27,828 bases of DNA from a virus. This document shows positions 12,583 to 21,214 of this stretch, one piece after another. The notes beneath the pieces are model-generated. The model was not told where the DNA came from. It did no database searches and worked only from the letters and a program-made list of their open reading frames with translations. Where the stretch lies: IMG/VR virus record IMGVR_UViG_3300009419_000073, positions 1-27,828 of that record. One strand, 5' to 3'. The number at the start of each line of letters is the position of its first letter. The first letter of the stretch is position 1. The position numbers and the translations under genes are program-made.

Positions 12583-13478
12583 TTATCCTCAAGAGATTTG
12601 ATTCTACTTGACAGTGATTTAATTAATTCATCTTGATGTTTAATTGCTGATAGTAATGCCGTTGATAACTCTGCGTAGTAAACACCATCTGGTATTTTTT
12701 TACCATCTTCATCTGTGGTATAAGCAACAAAATCAGTAAGAGATGTTTCCGCCAAGTCCTCAGCTATAAAGCCAGGATAGTATCTTGCATCCTCATCATT
12801 ACTTGCTTCGTTTTTAAGTCTAAATCTTTTAGGCTCTAGCGATAAAAGTTCATTGTAATTAACCTGTAGTGGTTCTATGTCTTGCTTATACCTTTCAGAA
12901 GACGTTGTTCTAATGACCTGACCAGTATTATCAATCGAAGCACCAGTAGTTCCGCCACCACTAAGACCGCTTATAATTAAACTAGGTTTAATAATTACTG
13001 GACTTGCTGGTATGGGCGCACCGCCCGAAGGAAAAGATGTTGGTAGGTTTTCTAGAACCATTGCATACCTAAGAATAAATTCACTAGAAGAAACGAGAGA
13101 GCCATCAATATTTATAATACCAGATTTGCTGGCAAAACCATCGCTTTGATTGTAAATTTTAGAAACTATTCTCTCTGGGTATTCTACTCTTTCTGTTGGG
13201 TTAGTTATTTGAAAATCAATTCTTGGAGATGTTAAAATTTCACCAGTTAAATTATCAAGATTAACTTTATACTTACTGTCAACTTCAGAAAGTTTTTCAA
13301 TTTCTGTTACGGTTTCATCTAGTCTATTGTAAGAGGCTTGTAGTTGCGAGTCTGCTGAGTTAGTGTTTCTTTTTTGTTTAGCAGCTTCGGTCTCTAAAAG
13401 CTCTAGTCTTTCTTGAATTTGTCTACCCCATTGTTGAGATGAAATTGGCAGATTGCTGTATGGGAATACGCTACTCAT
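12570..13478 (-). CDS. Tail fibre/appendage with C-terminal S74 intramolecular chaperone
   Basis: 302 residues. ATG 13478 overlaps the previous TAA, with GGAG four bases upstream. Residues 17-75 are a coiled coil, then come a beta-rich stalk and a Gly/Ser/Pro-rich stretch. From about 193 the protein is a Peptidase_S74 domain: SSERYKQDI (S193/S194 and K198, the Ser-Lys dyad), EPKRFRLKN, YYPGFIAEDLAE, GVYYAELSTALLSAIKHQDE and a terminal coiled coil. Such domains trimerise fibres and then cleave themselves off. The mature fibre is therefore predicted to end near residue 193. It sits after the Tal-like gene, as expected for a tail-tip fibre. Confidence 0.87.
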   Translation of the reverse strand: MSSVFPYSNLPISSQQWGRQIQERLELLETEAAKQKRNTNSADSQLQASYNRLDETVTEIEKLSEVDSKYKVNLDNLTGEILTSPRIDFQITNPTERVEYPERIVSKIYNQSDGFASKSGIINIDGSLVSSSEFILRYAMVLENLPTSFPSGGAPIPASPVIIKPSLIISGLSGGGTTGASIDNTGQVIRTTSSERYKQDIEPLQVNYNELLSLEPKRFRLKNEASNDEDARYYPGFIAEDLAETSLTDFVAYTTDEDGKKIPDGVYYAELSTALLSAIKHQDELIKSLSSRIKSLEDKDKV

Positions 13479-15100
13479 TATGCTCCAATCTTTGGTATTA
13501 CTGTAAACTCATTAAACTTTAAGGCTTCATTTGGATATAAAGCTGGGTCTTTAACTACGCTTTTAAAATTGTTAAAAGTTTTACCAGACCAAATTGCGTT
13601 CCACTCAGTAAACGACAGATTGGGAGAACTTTTTAGATTTGTAGAGGCATCTGTAAAGCTGGCTGTTTCTATTCTGTACTGGTTTAGCTCAAATTGAGTC
13701 ATAGAGCCTACGTCTCCAAAGATAACACCCTGAGCCACCTGCTGGTTTAGCGTCAGCACAGGGCCGCAGTTCCTTTGAGCTGCAGCCACCCCGCGTGTGC
13801 TACAGTTAAAACCGTTAGTTATAAATATGTTATCAATCGTTGGCGCTGCTGCGGCTGAGGTGTATTCAGATGATGAGCCAGTAAGAAAAACAGTTTCTTT
13901 TTTGTCATAGAATACACCAGTCCCAGTTAGCCAAAGAGCTGGATAATCTGTGTCACCAGAAGATTCTACTCCAATTTTGTATGGAGCAAAGGCCGTTTGA
14001 GTTTCATCTGCTGCTCTAGGCAAACCAGTAAGTTTTGGTGCTGTAATAACCAAGTCTATTTGTCCAGCAGGTAACCCATTCCCGCTTTCATCTATGTCTG
14101 TTAGAATAACAGAGCCACCGTTACTAGTCCACTGCTCTGGTTTAATTGGCAAATTATCCACTCCAACAATTACATACTCCCCACGTGTGCCGCTTATAGG
14201 ACCACTTACGTATGGGTCTGGAAATGTTCTAGATATTTGCTCAACACATACTGGTTGATTAAAGTCTGTAAAACTAACGTCTACTGTAAACCTTTTTCTA
14301 AGAACCTCACCAGGATTTACTTGCATTGAGTCGCTAATGCTTGAGTTAAATCTTTCCTTTAATGGTTTAGAATTATCGTAGTTAGATAACTCGTAAAATA
14401 CTTTATTAGTTCCAAAAGAGGTGTTGTAATTAAATACACTTACAGACTCGGTAGTCTCAAAAGACTCTATGTTTATTGACTCAGATATCAAGTTTCTTTT
14501 AATGTCTTTTTGTTGTTGATTAGCTTTTCTAAAAACAAGGTCATCTTCTACAATTAGCATTTCTATACCAACATTGTTCGTTGTGCTTGCACTAACTCCA
14601 GAGCATAACTCTTTTAGCTTTTGCCAGACAATTCCCTTCCAGCCGATAAAGTTTACTGGAACAGCCGATAGTTCGGTTCTAAAGGCTGTGTCAATTACTG
14701 GGGTAACATTTACTAACTCGCAGTAAAACTCTATTGCCGTAAGTAGAGTAGCACCAGCTCCTCCAACTGGAGGTGATTGTCTTTCTGAGTTTAGCCTTGA
14801 CTGAATCGTGTCACCAGTTATATAAGTAGTGTCTAAGTTTTTTGAAACACTCTTTACTGTAAACTTAACATCACCAAGCAAGTCGTTACTTAGTGTCATT
14901 TCATTGTTGATTAATAGTTTACTGTCTACAAACGGGTCAGTTTCTCCATCAGCAGAAAGTGCGGTAATAGTTACTTGGCTTGTTGCACCAGCAGAAGAGC
15001 TTGGCTCAAGTGAGGTAACTTCTTCCGAGTAATTATAGTTGATAATACTGTTTGGTTTTACAGAACCATTACCAGATACGTTGGTTAATTTTACTGGCAT
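13478..15100 (-). CDS. Minor tail protein, Tal/baseplate-hub-like
   Basis: 540 residues, ATG 15100 with GGAGG four bases upstream. Mostly beta-rich, with few clear motifs. Its size and position, third after the tape measure gene set (tape measure, Dit-like, this), match the tail-associated (Tal/gp27-like) hub protein of siphoviruses. Residues 130-200 (FYCELVNVTPVID; FIGWKGIVWQKLKELCSGV; GIEMLIVEDDLVFRKANQQ) have the look of the hub core domains, and the later part carries four cysteines. The role in the tail tip is inferred mainly from gene order. No peptidase or glycan hydrolase motif seen. Confidence 0.72.
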   Translation of the reverse strand: MPVKLTNVSGNGSVKPNSIINYNYSEEVTSLEPSSSAGATSQVTITALSADGETDPFVDSKLLINNEMTLSNDLLGDVKFTVKSVSKNLDTTYITGDTIQSRLNSERQSPPVGGAGATLLTAIEFYCELVNVTPVIDTAFRTELSAVPVNFIGWKGIVWQKLKELCSGVSASTTNNVGIEMLIVEDDLVFRKANQQQKDIKRNLISESINIESFETTESVSVFNYNTSFGTNKVFYELSNYDNSKPLKERFNSSISDSMQVNPGEVLRKRFTVDVSFTDFNQPVCVEQISRTFPDPYVSGPISGTRGEYVIVGVDNLPIKPEQWTSNGGSVILTDIDESGNGLPAGQIDLVITAPKLTGLPRAADETQTAFAPYKIGVESSGDTDYPALWLTGTGVFYDKKETVFLTGSSSEYTSAAAAPTIDNIFITNGFNCSTRGVAAAQRNCGPVLTLNQQVAQGVIFGDVGSMTQFELNQYRIETASFTDASTNLKSSPNLSFTEWNAIWSGKTFNNFKSVVKDPALYPNEALKFNEFTVIPKIGA

Positions 15101-16005
15101 TACGCCTCCGCAAATGTTGCAGACATACCTATCTGTCCATCATTGATGTTGGCTGAGTAGTATTCTATTTCTGGAAATGAAGCAAACTGCAGGCCAGTAG
15201 TTCCCCTACCAGAAAGAAATTCGCCAGTTTGTGGAAATGTCCCAGTTGGCAATATCTGTGCAATTAAGCCACTAATGTGAAAGGTGCAAGAAGCTGTAGC
15301 TATCTTGGCTAAATAAAATTCAACCTTGTCTGCAACTGTGCTAGAAAAAGAAGTGTTGACTCTAGTGCTTGAGTTTACACCAAGTGGAGTAATCGTAGTT
15401 AGTGTTCCAGTCGCACCATTTTTATATGGTTGAGCACGAACAGCTCCAGTCACACCATGCTGACCATGAAAACCAAGCCAGAGCGTGTAACCTGCTGGGA
15501 TGTAAAATGTAACCCTTTCACTTTCCGCTGTTGGCGCACCCGCAGCAGTGAACTTTGCGGATTGAGCTGGATAGCCTTGCGTGTTGGCACCCACTAAACC
15601 AGATATGCTAGCGGTTGTTACTACTTCTTTTGTCACAGGAGCAGCGTCTGGGCAAATTGCCTCCCAGTCTGTTTCGATTGACATGAAAGGTGCGGCCCAG
15701 GCTGGAGAAAAAAGGTTGCTAGTAGTAGCATATGGGTCGTTCCAGAACAGCTTGCTGTTTCCGTATAGCCCATCTGAAAAATCTTTTATAACCTGAAGGC
15801 TGTCTTCTAGGTTAGGTGCATTTATTGACCCCACCCAAGACATCTCAAAACGCCTGTGAGAGGCATCAGAACGCCTTACAAAAGTACTTCCGCTAAGAAG
15901 TTGTTGTTCTGAAATATAACCCGCTGACGAGGCTTTCATGCCCGATTGAGGGGCATTTATCCATAGCTGCTTTTGGTCGTTGCCAAAGTAGACTTTACCT
16001 GCCAT
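15100..16005 (-). CDS. Minor tail protein, distal tail (Dit)-like
   Basis: 301 residues, ATG 16005 with GAGG nine bases upstream. It directly follows the tape measure gene, the usual Dit position. The N-terminus is beta-rich (KVYFGNDQKQLWINAPQSGM; RRFEMSWVGSI) and includes GLYGNSKLFWNDPYA (about 93-107). Residues about 125-240 look like an inserted beta-sandwich (YTLWLGFHGQHG; VEFYLAKIATASCTFHISGL), which may be a carbohydrate-binding module as in the evolved Dits of other phages. The C-terminus (FASFPEIEYYSANINDG) returns to the core. Ends one base into the next gene. Role inferred from order and fold-like pattern. Confidence 0.7.
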   Translation of the reverse strand: MAGKVYFGNDQKQLWINAPQSGMKASSAGYISEQQLLSGSTFVRRSDASHRRFEMSWVGSINAPNLEDSLQVIKDFSDGLYGNSKLFWNDPYATTSNLFSPAWAAPFMSIETDWEAICPDAAPVTKEVVTTASISGLVGANTQGYPAQSAKFTAAGAPTAESERVTFYIPAGYTLWLGFHGQHGVTGAVRAQPYKNGATGTLTTITPLGVNSSTRVNTSFSSTVADKVEFYLAKIATASCTFHISGLIAQILPTGTFPQTGEFLSGRGTTGLQFASFPEIEYYSANINDGQIGMSATFAEA

Positions 16006-19000
16006 TATCTAGCGCCTCTCTGTGCCAGTAGCACGTTTCCAGCATTAGCTGAAGATGCAATTTTGGCGTTTTCTGTGTATAGTGAGATTGGCCTGTCAAT
16101 AGCGTTTCTTAGCAAGGCCCTGTCTTCTGGAGATAAGTATACCATACCACCCATTCCGCCACCAGAACCACCCATCTGAACTTGCATTTGATTTAGTGAG
16201 TTCATAAAATCTGTGCCGTAATACTTAACAGCGTTAGCCCTTAGAACGTATTCTCCGTTTGACAGTCTTGCTGGAACAGAGTCTGATGTTGAACTTCCTG
16301 GGCCTTGAACTAGACCTCCGCTGGCTAACTTTAAATAGCCGATTCCGCCACCACCGCCACCACGAGCTGTCAAAAGAGACAAAATTGCATTTGCCTGAGC
16401 TGTTGTTATTGTTGCAAGGAATGAGTTAATTTTTCTTTCCATAGAATCAGCGGTTCCGCTAGTAGCCCCAGCAAGTCTTCTGACCTCGTTAGACACCCTG
16501 GAGTCACCCATGTTTGCACGTACTCTGTCAGCGTCACTTACTTGTATAGGTGCTGAAGGGGAGCCTGGTCCACCAGCTCCACCAGCTCCACCAAATCTAC
16601 CAGGATTTGGCGTTATTGGTAGTGCGGGAGCTGGAGAGCTTGGCGTTGCTGAAAGTAATCTTGCAAGTTCAGCATTTGCATCTTTTACAAAGTCAATAAT
16701 AGCTTGCTTGGCTGGGTCAGTATTTACTTTTAGTACTATATCTTTAGGTAGGTTATTTATTATAGTGGTAAAGTCTTTTTTAAATGCGTCAGTGTAATCA
16801 ATAAGCTCTTCTCTTGCAAAGCCCATCTGTTCACCCTGAGCCAAGAACTCATCTGCAAGCTCAGCAGCTTTTGTGTTTAAGGCTTCTGAGGAAATACCAG
16901 TAGCAGCAAGTGATGTTAAGTATTCGTTATAGCTACTGACCAGACCACGAATAGTTGACCTGTTCTCTATTGCATACTTACTGTTTCCAACCAGGCTCTT
17001 GTTTGTTATTTGCTGAGCATCTGCAATTTCTTGTTGTTTCTCAGCAATATCCGATTCAGTTCTTGCAATCTGTGCCCTTAATGCTTCTGCACGAAGGGTG
17101 TCTCCATATCTAATTGCGATTCTTAGCTGGTATTCTAGAACAGACTTGTTTGCGCCCATTTCATTTATAGAGGCGTTGGCTTCATCAATTGACCTTCTGG
17201 CTGTCTCTGCAGATTCAGCAATTGCATCCCAAGCGCTACTAATTGAGTCCCTTGCGTCTTGTCTTGCGTATCTGTTATTAAGTGCATCATCAAGCACAGA
17301 GGCTAGGTCACTAACGTAATCGGTAATTGTAGTCAGCTTCTTAGATGCTTGACCAGCTTCGTTTATGGTATCAACCATAGCCTGAATTACATCACTTGTT
17401 GCGGTGCCGCTTTTACCAGTTGCTTTTATTGCTTGGTCAACCATTTCAAATGCAGTCTGAGATGTTATGCCTAGTCTAATCATCGCTTGACGTAAAGATG
17501 CAAGGTTGTTTGCTAGGGATTGAGGACTTCCAGCTAAGCTATCTTTTAGGCTAAAGATTACATCACGAAGTGATTTAAGATTTGACCTTCCAGTATCAGT
17601 AAAGCTGTTTACTGCTTTTCCGTTTTCTTCTAATGATTTACCAAGTGAATCAAAGGAAGTTTCTAGGTCGGTAGTAGCATCAAGTTTTTCGAAAGCTTTT
17701 TCAAAAGCTTTTGTCATTTTTTCCAAAGCGGTCTGAGCTTTACCAGCTCCAGTGGATACTGATTTAAATCCAGAATCCAAAGAAGCAAAGTTTATAACAG
17801 CTTTCTGTGCAACTACACCAGTTTCGGCAATTGCCATGTCTAACATGTCGAAAGCTAAGGCACCACCCATACCCATTTGAATCATATACTCACGAAGAGC
17901 AAGAAGGTTATTAGCTAATAGCTGAGCGTCTCCACCAAAAGCCGTTACGTAAGATTCAATTGTAGACTGAAGGGCTGTTATGTTTGCCCTTCCGCTTACG
18001 CTGTATTCGTCCCAGGCTGCACCGTTTTCCTTTAAGGCTTTGCCCAAATTAAATAGAGAGTCTTGAGCTTTAACTGAGTTTGCAATTGGTTCAAGACCTT
18101 GTTTAATAAAGGCCATAAGCTCTTCTTTTGCTGCTTTAGTTTCTGCTATTAATTTTTCTTCAGCATCAGTTACTGCATCAAGTCCAACTACTGAACCCTC
18201 TGAAGCATCTGAGGCTTGAATAAGAGCTGAGGCTATCTCTCCAATAATAACTGCAGCAAGACCAATACCAGTAGCTGCTAGTGCTAATTTAAATACACTA
18301 AGTGCTTTAGATAGTAGGCCAACTCCACCAGCGGCAACTGTAGCACCACCACCCATACCAACAAACCCAGTGGTTGCTGCAGCTGTAGTTCCAGTTAGTG
18401 TTGCTAACTGAGTTTTTAGAAAAAGTACTGAGCCGCTAAAGCTAATGTTCATTGCTTGTAATGAAACAAACGCTGTCCTCATTGCCGCAAAGCCAGCACC
18501 GCTTAGTGCAAATATTGCAAGTAGACCAAGAAAAGCTGCACCTAGTGCGGATATAACTATTGTAGCCTGAACAAAACCTCTAAAAAATTCACTGTTTTCA
18601 GAGGCGCGTGTAAGTACATCGTTAAATCTTGTTATAGTGTCAACTATTCCGCCAATTAAATTCATAAAACTTTCGTCACCAGCTGCGGAAGCAAGTAAGT
18701 TCTCAAAAGAGTTTTTGAGCATTTCAAGTTTTGATGTGAGGTCCTCTACGATTGCACCAAAAGAAACGTCAAGGAAAGTACCCTCTAGACCAGCCTCTCT
18801 TGCAATTTCAATTGTACCCTTTATCTGCTCGCCAACAGCACCTATCTTATCTCTACTGCCAAAGATTGAATCAACGTCTCCCGCCAGTGCAGTTAGACCC
18901 TTAGATGTTCTAATGCCGTCTAAACCAATTGCTCTTAATTCTTTTGGTATGTCGCTGTCGGATAAACCCCGAACAAACTCTTCAAATACCTTCGATGCTC

Positions 19001-20144
19001 CACCGTCTTTATTTGACCATCCATCAGCAAAGTCTTTAGCTGACATTCCAGAAATTTGTGCAAATCTTTGCAACCTTTGGTTTCCAGTTTCCGTGACCTT
19101 ACTAAAGCTAGCAACGGCTGTGCTAATCTCGCTAAAGGTTCTTACAATAACCCCACGTGTTTCCTCTGGTGCAATTTTTAGGGATGCGAATGATGCGGAT
19201 AGTCCAATAATTTCAGAAGCACTTAGACCTGCAGCTTTTGCTACTGCTGCAAATTGACCAGCGGTATTAATAATCTGTTGCTCAGTAGCAGCTGATTCCA
19301 CACCTACTTTAGCAATTGCAGAGCCAAGGGACTCAAATTGTTTACCATTTAATCCCAATAGATTTTGTAACTTACCAAAACCCATTGATGCTTCTTCAGC
19401 AGACATTCCAGTAATTGCCGTAAACTTTGCAACCACCTCGGTAAACTTAGCTATGTCAGCAGCCTGAATACCAAGCTGAGAACCAAGCATACCTATTTTT
19501 GTTAACTCAGCAAATGAAACTGGTATTGTAGTTGAGAGGGCTAGTAATTCTTTTCTCAGAGATTCAAGTTGCTCTGTGGTTACATCTCCAATAAGAGTTT
19601 TTTGAATTTGAGAGAAAGCAGATTCCTGGGCAGCTGCCGCCATTACGCTTGCAGATGCATATTGCATCAAAGCTTGAGAGGCCTGCTGAGTCGCTGAGGC
19701 CACATCATAAAGGGCATACCTAAGCGTGATAGATTTGTTCTGCAACTCAGAGAGTGCTTTTTGCTTAATCTTAGCTTGAGTTGAATCTATGAGACTAGGC
19801 TGTGCTGCACGAATTGCTGACTGTGTGTCTGAAACTCCAGCCATAAGCATGGATGATTGTTTTACAGTAGCCTGGGTTCCCTTTGCGCCAGTACCAGCTA
19901 GGCTTACCTTTCCAGCTTTTTGAAGTTTTTCTACTTCTGCAACTAGCTGAGCTGCTTTCTTTCTAGCAGTCTCAAGCTCCTTTGTAAGCTTCTGACCAAA
20001 GCGTTCTGGTGATGTATTTAAAACATCTAGCGTATCCTTGAAAGCTTGCTTTAAATTGCCAAGGTCTTTTTTTGCCGACTTAACGCCAGCTGCAAGCTCT
20101 CCAGCTTGCATGCCAATCATTATGTCGTAGCGTTGCTTATCCAT
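16005..20144 (-). CDS. Tail tape measure protein
   Basis: 1379 residues, the longest gene here. It opens with a long coiled coil (QAGELAAGVKSAKKDLGNLK), then a TP901-type core with MAAAAQESAFSQIQKT and LTKIGMLGSQLGIQAADIAK, two hydrophobic stretches at about 525-555 and 610-640 that may span the host membrane during DNA entry, and a Gly/Pro-rich end. Two copies of an 85-residue unit lie near 690-775 and 825-910. By the usual rule of about 1.5 angstrom per residue the tail would be near 200 nm. The ATG at 20144 has no Shine-Dalgarno; TAGAAT lies 6 bases before it. It follows the frameshifted chaperone genes, as expected. Confidence 0.95.
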   Translation of the reverse strand: MDKQRYDIMIGMQAGELAAGVKSAKKDLGNLKQAFKDTLDVLNTSPERFGQKLTKELETARKKAAQLVAEVEKLQKAGKVSLAGTGAKGTQATVKQSSMLMAGVSDTQSAIRAAQPSLIDSTQAKIKQKALSELQNKSITLRYALYDVASATQQASQALMQYASASVMAAAAQESAFSQIQKTLIGDVTTEQLESLRKELLALSTTIPVSFAELTKIGMLGSQLGIQAADIAKFTEVVAKFTAITGMSAEEASMGFGKLQNLLGLNGKQFESLGSAIAKVGVESAATEQQIINTAGQFAAVAKAAGLSASEIIGLSASFASLKIAPEETRGVIVRTFSEISTAVASFSKVTETGNQRLQRFAQISGMSAKDFADGWSNKDGGASKVFEEFVRGLSDSDIPKELRAIGLDGIRTSKGLTALAGDVDSIFGSRDKIGAVGEQIKGTIEIAREAGLEGTFLDVSFGAIVEDLTSKLEMLKNSFENLLASAAGDESFMNLIGGIVDTITRFNDVLTRASENSEFFRGFVQATIVISALGAAFLGLLAIFALSGAGFAAMRTAFVSLQAMNISFSGSVLFLKTQLATLTGTTAAATTGFVGMGGGATVAAGGVGLLSKALSVFKLALAATGIGLAAVIIGEIASALIQASDASEGSVVGLDAVTDAEEKLIAETKAAKEELMAFIKQGLEPIANSVKAQDSLFNLGKALKENGAAWDEYSVSGRANITALQSTIESYVTAFGGDAQLLANNLLALREYMIQMGMGGALAFDMLDMAIAETGVVAQKAVINFASLDSGFKSVSTGAGKAQTALEKMTKAFEKAFEKLDATTDLETSFDSLGKSLEENGKAVNSFTDTGRSNLKSLRDVIFSLKDSLAGSPQSLANNLASLRQAMIRLGITSQTAFEMVDQAIKATGKSGTATSDVIQAMVDTINEAGQASKKLTTITDYVSDLASVLDDALNNRYARQDARDSISSAWDAIAESAETARRSIDEANASINEMGANKSVLEYQLRIAIRYGDTLRAEALRAQIARTESDIAEKQQEIADAQQITNKSLVGNSKYAIENRSTIRGLVSSYNEYLTSLAATGISSEALNTKAAELADEFLAQGEQMGFAREELIDYTDAFKKDFTTIINNLPKDIVLKVNTDPAKQAIIDFVKDANAELARLLSATPSSPAPALPITPNPGRFGGAGGAGGPGSPSAPIQVSDADRVRANMGDSRVSNEVRRLAGATSGTADSMERKINSFLATITTAQANAILSLLTARGGGGGGIGYLKLASGGLVQGPGSSTSDSVPARLSNGEYVLRANAVKYYGTDFMNSLNQMQVQMGGSGGGMGGMVYLSPEDRALLRNAIDRPISLYTENAKIASSANAGNVLLAQRGAR

Positions 20145-20148
20145 TATT

Positions 20149-20164
20149 TCATTCTATCTTATCT
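20149..20164 (-). promoter_or_regulatory. Promoter-like AGATAAGATAGAATGA element before the tape measure gene
   Basis: On the - strand, TAGAAT (20151-20156) lies 6 bases before the tape measure ATG at 20144, inside the last codons of the chaperone gene. The TAAGATAGAAT core resembles the elements at 12567 and 24502. No Shine-Dalgarno is present between it and the ATG. Overlap with coding sequence weakens the case. Confidence 0.35.
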
Positions 20165-20565
20165 GATAGGCCCTTATAATAGCTAGACCTAGATGGCAAT
20201 GGGCCATCATCATAAGTATAGGATACTATGTAGGGAAGCTCACCGTGGTTTGCTTTACTCTTTTTCTTGTCCTGTTTATCTCGCCATTTTTCTAGTTCGC
20301 CCTTTGCAAAGCACCTTGTAATCTTAATCTTAAAACCAATGTTACTTGCAGTTTCGTTTCTGCATACCCAAATGGGATTGCCGCACTCTGAGCAAGTTTC
20401 GTCCTCAAGAATCTGGAGTGCTTCAATTAGCATAAAGTCAAACTCTGTCCAGTCTTGGCTGGGCTGTTCGTGAAACAACATAGCAGTGGGTCTAATCCCA
20501 ACCTTGAGTGCAGCTTTTATCTTTACGATATACTGCCTGTTACCGTCCCAGGTTAGGACTTCTGT
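20149..20565 (-). CDS. Tail assembly chaperone T part (made as G-T fusion by -1 frameshift)
   Basis: The frame is open from the slippery site at 20565-20571 to a stop at 20149-20151 and has no ribosome binding site at its first ATG (20481). A -1 slip on T TTT TTA joins residue 188 of the upstream chaperone to TEVLTWDGNRQYIVKIKAAL and on to MLFHEQPSQDWTEFDF. The fusion would be 326 residues. The T part carries TCSECGNPIWVCRNE, a CxxC zinc-like knuckle, and RCFAKGELEKWRDKQ, as in second chaperones of actinophages. G and GT bind the tape measure protein and recruit tail protein during tail assembly. If translated alone from 20481 the product would be 110 residues, which I think unlikely. Confidence 0.9.
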   Translation of the reverse strand, partial: TEVLTWDGNRQYIVKIKAALKVGIRPTAMLFHEQPSQDWTEFDFMLIEALQILEDETCSECGNPIWVCRNETASNIGFKIKITRCFAKGELEKWRDKQDKKKSKANHGELPYIVSYTYDDGPLPSRSSYYKGLSDKIE

Positions 20566-21128
20566 AAAAAACCTGCATCAGTTAACCCCTTAAAGTAGCC
20601 AGTGGCTAGGGTTAATTTTTGCATAGTTGCAACAATTTTTTCCCAAGCTTCAGAGCTTAGGTAAGAACGAAGTTCTTCAACATCTTCGCCAGTAAAAACT
20701 CTTTCATCAACTTTGCCAGTTGCGTCAGTGACGCTAACAATGTTTGCCGCAACAAGTTCGCACATGTAGTCAATAATCCAGTCAGAGTCATTATCGTCAA
20801 ACTTTTTCTTAGACTTGTCTTCAATGTTTTCTACTTGCTTCTGGTCAATACCACGCATACTAAAAGTAAGCTTAGATGCTAGGATTTTGTCAGATAGAAT
20901 TTTTGCTTCAGCTTCAAGCTTCTCGGATTCCTTTGTGTCAGTAGTCTGCACAAGTTTATCATTTAGCTTTGACAGCTCATAGGCACTTTCGACATCAACG
21001 TAGACCTCTACGGTGTCTTGAGGGTAGCCCCTACCCTTTACAAATTCGCCAAGGTTAAACTTGCCTGGCTTCTGTGCATCCTCAACAAGGTCTAAGACCT
21101 CTTGGAACTCGTTTGGTTCTTCGCTCAT
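20553..21128 (-). CDS. Tail assembly chaperone G
   Basis: 191 residues, ATG 21128 with AAAGG seven bases upstream. Acidic and mostly helical (FQEVLDLVEDAQ; DWIIDYMCELVAANIVSV; AWEKIVATMQKLTLATGYFK), ending DAGFLQKS. Position between the major tail protein and tape measure genes, size, and a slippery heptamer three codons before its stop identify it as the gpG-type chaperone. It is made in excess over the G-T fusion. A strong hairpin lies between it and the major tail protein gene and should lower its expression relative to that structural protein. Confidence 0.92.
   Translation of the reverse strand: MSEEPNEFQEVLDLVEDAQKPGKFNLGEFVKGRGYPQDTVEVYVDVESAYELSKLNDKLVQTTDTKESEKLEAEAKILSDKILASKLTFSMRGIDQKQVENIEDKSKKKFDDNDSDWIIDYMCELVAANIVSVTDATGKVDERVFTGEDVEELRSYLSSEAWEKIVATMQKLTLATGYFKGLTDAGFLQKS
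20565..20571 (-). other. Programmed -1 frameshift slippery site T TTT TTA
   Basis: In the chaperone frame the codons read GGT TTT TTA CAG AAG TCC TAA. The heptamer T TTT TTA is a canonical X XXY YYZ slip site ten bases before the stop. After the slip the frame ACA GAA GTC CTA stays open into the T gene. Short complementary stretches just downstream (GTCC with GGAC; CCT with AGG) could form a weak stimulatory hairpin. Confidence 0.9.
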
Positions 21129-21165
21129 TTTACGCCTTTCGTTTGCGCCATTTTAAAATTAGAGA

Positions 21166-21200
21166 TTGGGGGGAGTGAATGGGCGCAAAACTCCCCCCAA
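21166..21200 (-). terminator. Strong hairpin after the major tail protein gene (attenuator)
   Basis: An 11-bp perfect stem, TTGGGGGGAGT (21166-21176) and ACTCCCCCCAA (21190-21200), with a 13-base loop, starts 14 bases after the major tail protein stop. In the - direction it is followed by TCTCTAATTTT rather than a clean T-run, so partial termination or mRNA stabilisation of the tail protein message is likely. No gene lies in 21129-21214 apart from an 8-codon mini-ORF. Confidence 0.75.
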
Positions 21201-21214
21201 CCAGTCTATATTAG

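Noticed and set aside
18637-19257. 206-codon + strand ORF opposite the tape measure gene
   Set aside because: Antisense shadow of a long biased coding region, no ribosome binding site, Ser/Pro/Leu-rich composition typical of such shadows.
21125-21151. 8-codon mini-ORF ending in ATGA at the chaperone start
   Set aside because: No ribosome binding site of its own and too short to judge; the chaperone gene has its own AAAGG.
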